Positions 15,462 through 18,429 of a stretch of 18,429 nucleotides of DNA are shown here, piece after piece. This DNA comes from Desulfoprunum sp. (lineage in GTDB: Bacteria; Desulfobacterota; Desulfobulbia; Desulfobulbales; Desulfocapsaceae). The notes beneath the pieces were generated by a model. The model ran no database searches. It was given only the letters and a program-made list of their open reading frames with translations, and was not told the DNA's origin. The position numbers were made by a program, and so were the translations under genes. Positions within the stretch are counted from its first letter, which is position 1; the number at the start of each line of letters is the position of its first letter. The stretch covers positions 1-18,429 of the forward strand of contig JAUYSF010000248.1 in NCBI GenBank assembly GCA_030696435.1, given 5' to 3'.

Positions 15462-15644
15462 ATGAAGATCAAGCTTGATCAAAACCTCGTAGAGTTCTCA
15501 CCCGATAATGACCAGGAAGTGAAAGAGTTGAATGCCCTGTGGAGGGTCGTTGTTGATTGCGTCAAATTCAATAAAAAGTTGGTACCCGTAGGAGAATATA
15601 TCCCCGGTGAATCCAAGCTTGCCCGCTTCGCCATCGAGGAATAA
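15462..15644 (+). CDS. Small 60-residue conserved-looking protein
   Basis: The reading frame begins at ATG 15462, 8 nt after a good ribosome site (TAGGAGG at 15447-15453), and ends at TAA. The protein (MKIKLDQNLVEFSP...FAIEE) has one Cys, no membrane helix and no motif I recognise. Strong translation signals and its position before the HdrC/HdrB genes argue that it is real. It is 176 nt before the next gene. The function is unknown; it could be an accessory or regulatory subunit. Confidence 0.75.
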   Translation: MKIKLDQNLVEFSPDNDQEVKELNALWRVVVDCVKFNKKLVPVGEYIPGESKLARFAIEE

Positions 15645-15820
15645 AGCACATCTCCGGCTGCGGAGAATGCGGTGAGTCCTCGCCACTCCTCCTCACCCCG
15701 CGCCCGGCATTAACTGTGGGTATCCGGTATCTACATCATTACAGGAAAGACATGGCTTGAGTTTTTAAACCCCGCGCTCTGACAAACACATACTCTGACT
15801 GAGGGTTGAGAGATTGAATT

Positions 15821-17545
15821 ATGACTTTTAATTTACTTCTGGCTGTATCTGTCTCTGTCTGTCTTATCGGTCTCATTCTTCGATTCACCACCTGGTTTGC
15901 TCAGGGCATTCGTCCTGAAACACAACAATTCAGCATCCCCGAGAGGCTATCCGCCGCACTGACGGGTATTTTCGCCGTACTGTTCAGCGCGAAAATCCTG
16001 GCTGTTCTCAAGTCACTCTTGATGGATCTCCTTCTGCAGCAACGGATCCTGGCAAAGAGCGGACTGCGCTGGATTGCCCATACCCTGATATTCACCGGCT
16101 TTCTCCTGCTATTTTTCCTGCATGCCCTCGATTCGGTTGTGACCGAGAACCTATTCAGCGGCTACATTTCAACCCTGAGCCCCTATCTCTTTCTGCGCAA
16201 CCTCTTCGGCATAATGGTCCTCGCGGGTATCGCCATTGCCGTCTACCGCCGGATCACCCTCAAACCGCAACGGCTGAGGACCTATGCCAGTGACTGGGCT
16301 GCCCTGGTTTTCATCGGAGCCATTGTCCTCTCGGGCATGCTGCTTGAAGGGACAAAAATGTCCTCATATTCCACTTTCCAGAAGATGGTCGAGGAGTATG
16401 GCGATGTTGCCGACGAGCAGGAGCAACAGGCGCTCGAGGCCTACTGGATAAAAAACAACGGATTAGTCATTACCCACAACACCGCTGCCATAACAGATGA
16501 GCTCCTCACCCAGGGTGAAGAGGTAAGTAGTAGGACCTGTGGGGAATGCCACACTGCCAACAGCTCGGCCTTTGCCAGCTTTGCCGTGGCAAAAGTTGCA
16601 GGCCCCGTCGCGGCGGCCGTGGGGGATGCCGGAGCGGTGAACACCCTCTGGTATCTCCATATCCTGCTCTGCCTGTCCTTTCTGGCCTGGCTGCCCTTTT
16701 CCAAGATGTTCCATATCATCTCAGCCCCGGTCAGCCTCATCATCAACAGGGTGATGGGCAAAGAAAACGGCAGCCCAGCCAATGTCCTGACCCGGCAGAT
16801 GATCGGGCTTTCGGCCTGCACCCACTGCGGTTCCTGCAGCCTGGAATGTTCCGCCAATATGTTTTTTGAATCGTTCCAGAACGAGTTCATCCTGCCCTCG
16901 GAGAAGGTCCAGTTTCTGAAAAACATCGCAGCCGGCAAGGATCTCGACACCGAGACCTTGAAAAACCTCCAGCAGGGGCTCTATGTCTGTACCAGTTGCG
17001 ATCGGTGCACCGCCATCTGCCCATCAGGGATAAACCTCAAGGAACTCTTTGTCAGTTCACGCTACAATCTTCTCGGCCGAGGCATCCCCGAGACCTCGCT
17101 GCTCAGCCATTTCTCCTTCCCGCTGGCCCTGGCCCAGAGCTACGCAAGCGACCACCTCAAGGCCCTCAAGACTGTCGAGCAGCTCTTTAAAAAGAGCTTC
17201 AAAGCCCTCTCCGACATGGTCCTGCCCCTGTCTCTGGACAGACCGCGGGATCTCGGCAACGCCTCGTTTAAGAGCTGCTATTCCTGCCAGCGCTGCACCA
17301 ATATCTGCCCTGTTGTCCGCAGCTATGACAACCCAGTCGAGGCATTGGGTCTCTTGCCCCATCAGATTATGTTCAGCCTTGGCATCGGCAATGTTGAGCT
17401 TGCCATGGGCTCAAAGATGATCTGGAGCTGTTCCACCTGTTATCTCTGCCAAGAGCACTGCCCCAATCAGGTTGAGTTATGCGATATTTTTTATGGTTTG
17501 AAAAACGCAGCTATCAATAAAATCGAGGCGGGAGACACGCAATGA
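15821..17545 (+). CDS. Membrane HdrC-like Fe-S protein with cytochrome-b-like helices and haem c motif
   Basis: This 574-residue protein fuses a membrane part with an HdrC-type part. Six hydrophobic segments are visible near residues 4-22, 44-70, 82-103, 125-146, 158-178 and 275-300. Between the fifth and sixth lies C240-x2-C243-H244, a haem c site that should be periplasmic if the Fe-S part is cytoplasmic. The C-terminal part has four CxxCxxCxxxC motifs starting at C333, C390, C486 and C537, twice the usual HdrC number. It resembles NarI/HdrE-like cytochrome plus HdrC fusions known in sulfate reducers (DsrMK, Hme, Tmc types). It would carry electrons between quinone or cytochrome and the adjacent HdrB-like protein. 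Start ATG 15821 has GAGAG upstream. It overlaps hdrB by ATGA. Confidence 0.9.
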   Translation: MTFNLLLAVSVSVCLIGLILRFTTWFAQGIRPETQQFSIPERLSAALTGIFAVLFSAKILAVLKSLLMDLLLQQRILAKSGLRWIAHTLIFTGFLLLFFLHALDSVVTENLFSGYISTLSPYLFLRNLFGIMVLAGIAIAVYRRITLKPQRLRTYASDWAALVFIGAIVLSGMLLEGTKMSSYSTFQKMVEEYGDVADEQEQQALEAYWIKNNGLVITHNTAAITDELLTQGEEVSSRTCGECHTANSSAFASFAVAKVAGPVAAAVGDAGAVNTLWYLHILLCLSFLAWLPFSKMFHIISAPVSLIINRVMGKENGSPANVLTRQMIGLSACTHCGSCSLECSANMFFESFQNEFILPSEKVQFLKNIAAGKDLDTETLKNLQQGLYVCTSCDRCTAICPSGINLKELFVSSRYNLLGRGIPETSLLSHFSFPLALAQSYASDHLKALKTVEQLFKKSFKALSDMVLPLSLDRPRDLGNASFKSCYSCQRCTNICPVVRSYDNPVEALGLLPHQIMFSLGIGNVELAMGSKMIWSCSTCYLCQEHCPNQVELCDIFYGLKNAAINKIEAGDTQ

Positions 17546-18429
17546 AATACGCATTTTTCCAGGGCTGCAACATCCCTGTTCGCATTGAACAATACGCCGA
17601 TTCCACAGAAGCGGTACTGCAGGTCTTTGGTATCGAGTTAGAGAAGATTCCAGAATTCAACTGCTGCGGTTACCCAGTGCGCAATGTCGATGAGAAGGCC
17701 TACATCCTGCCTTCCGTGCGCAATATGGCCATTGCCGAAAAAGCCGGCCTGGATATCCTTGTCATCTGCAACTGTTGCTTTGCCAGCCTGCAAAAGGCCA
17801 GAAATGTAATGGAGAAAGACCATGGGCTGAAGGAGGAGATCAACAGTCTCCTCGCCAAAGAAGGCCTGGCGTATACCGGCAAAACTGTGATCCGGCATTA
17901 CCTTACCGTCCTCCACGAGGAGGTCGGCACCGAGACGATAAAGAAAAAGCTGGTCAATACCTGCAAGGATCTCAAGCTCTCGGTCATTCACGGCTGCCAT
18001 GTCCTGCGGCCGCGTGAGATTACCAAGTTTGACGACTCTTTCGTTCCCAGGATAACCGAGGATCTCATCGGGACAACAGGGGCGACAAGCCTCGACTGGC
18101 GTGGCAAGATGGAGTGCTGCGGTGCCGCTCTAGCCGGCCTCAACGACGGATTGTCACGCAGCCTGCTCGAAGAGAAGATCGCCGGAGCCCAGAAAGCCGG
18201 GGCCGACTACATCACCCCCATCTGTTCCTACTGCCACCTCCAGTTCGATACAACCCAGAAAAACATGATGGCCGACAAACCCGGGGCCAAGCTTCTGCCG
18301 GTCCTCCTCTATCCGCAACTCCTTGGCCTCTGCCTGGGAATTGATGAACAGCGGCTGGGCATCGCCCGCAACAGCACCATCGAAGCCAATAATATCGAGC
18401 ACATCAAGGCCCAGCTGGGGCCACCCTCT
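17542..18429 (+). CDS. hdrB: HdrB-like CCG-domain protein (cut by window edge)
   Basis: The first 296 codons are seen; the C-terminus is outside. Two CCG motifs are complete: C9-x31-CC(41,42)-x33-C76-x2-C79, and C152-x39-CC(192,193)-x34-C228-x2-C231. They bind the non-cubane [4Fe-4S] clusters of HdrB, which cleave CoM-S-S-CoB in methanogens; bacterial homologues act on other disulfides or related substrates, not shown here. ATG overlaps the stop of the HdrC-like gene (ATGA), so the two are translationally coupled and likely form one membrane-bound complex. No Sec codon is seen. Confidence 0.93.
   Translation, partial: MKYAFFQGCNIPVRIEQYADSTEAVLQVFGIELEKIPEFNCCGYPVRNVDEKAYILPSVRNMAIAEKAGLDILVICNCCFASLQKARNVMEKDHGLKEEINSLLAKEGLAYTGKTVIRHYLTVLHEEVGTETIKKKLVNTCKDLKLSVIHGCHVLRPREITKFDDSFVPRITEDLIGTTGATSLDWRGKMECCGAALAGLNDGLSRSLLEEKIAGAQKAGADYITPICSYCHLQFDTTQKNMMADKPGAKLLPVLLYPQLLGLCLGIDEQRLGIARNSTIEANNIEHIKAQLGPPS

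Overview
The window looks like the chromosome of an anaerobic, selenium-using bacterium, most likely a Desulfobacterota sulfate reducer or sulfur disproportionator (inference from gene content; there is no rRNA or other direct marker). It encodes C1 metabolism of the Wood-Ljungdahl type, flavin-based electron-transfer modules (HdrA, MvhD, NuoEF-like subunits) and oxygen-defence proteins. Three genes contain an in-frame UGA best read as selenocysteine, each followed by a bSECIS-like hairpin at the right distance.

Layout. Positions 1-4671 (minus strand): hdrA - mvhD - metV - metF, a methylenetetrahydrofolate reductase with its HdrA/MvhD electron-transfer partners; metF runs off the left edge. 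mvhD is one 163-residue gene with UGA at codon 87, not a truncated 86-residue one. Positions 4953-5771 (minus): a DUF3786 protein with an N-terminal Fe-S domain of the corrinoid protein type. Positions 6034-6818 (plus): a small ferredoxin with Asp at the second cluster position, and a rubrerythrin lacking one iron-ligand Glu. Positions 6884-8990 are accessory in character: an orphan protein with a HEPN-like Rx4H motif, a SHOCT-type lipoprotein, two copies of a 32-bp repeat, and a strongly palindromic element.

Positions 8994-10079 (minus): an unknown protein followed by a DUF166-family protein that is split by UGA but reads through as a selenoprotein (Sec112-Cys113). The hairpin after this UGA resembles the E. 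coli fdhF SECIS in spacing and loop. I do not recall DUF166 being described as a selenoprotein family, so this is the most novel observation here. Positions 10187-15128 (minus): a NuoE-like, NuoF-like and selenocysteine formate dehydrogenase operon, i.e. an NAD-linked, probably electron-bifurcating formate dehydrogenase, ending at a clear intrinsic terminator. Positions 15462-18429 (plus): a 60-residue small protein, a membrane HdrC-like protein with a CxxCH haem c motif and four Fe-S motifs, and an overlapping HdrB-like protein cut by the right edge.

Working model (inference): the formate dehydrogenase interconverts CO2 and formate with NAD(H) and ferredoxin, MetFV-HdrA-MvhD handles the methylene- to methyl-tetrahydrofolate step, and the membrane HdrC/HdrB pair links a thiol/disulfide or similar couple to quinone or periplasmic cytochrome. 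The selenoproteins make this C1 branch dependent on selenium supply.
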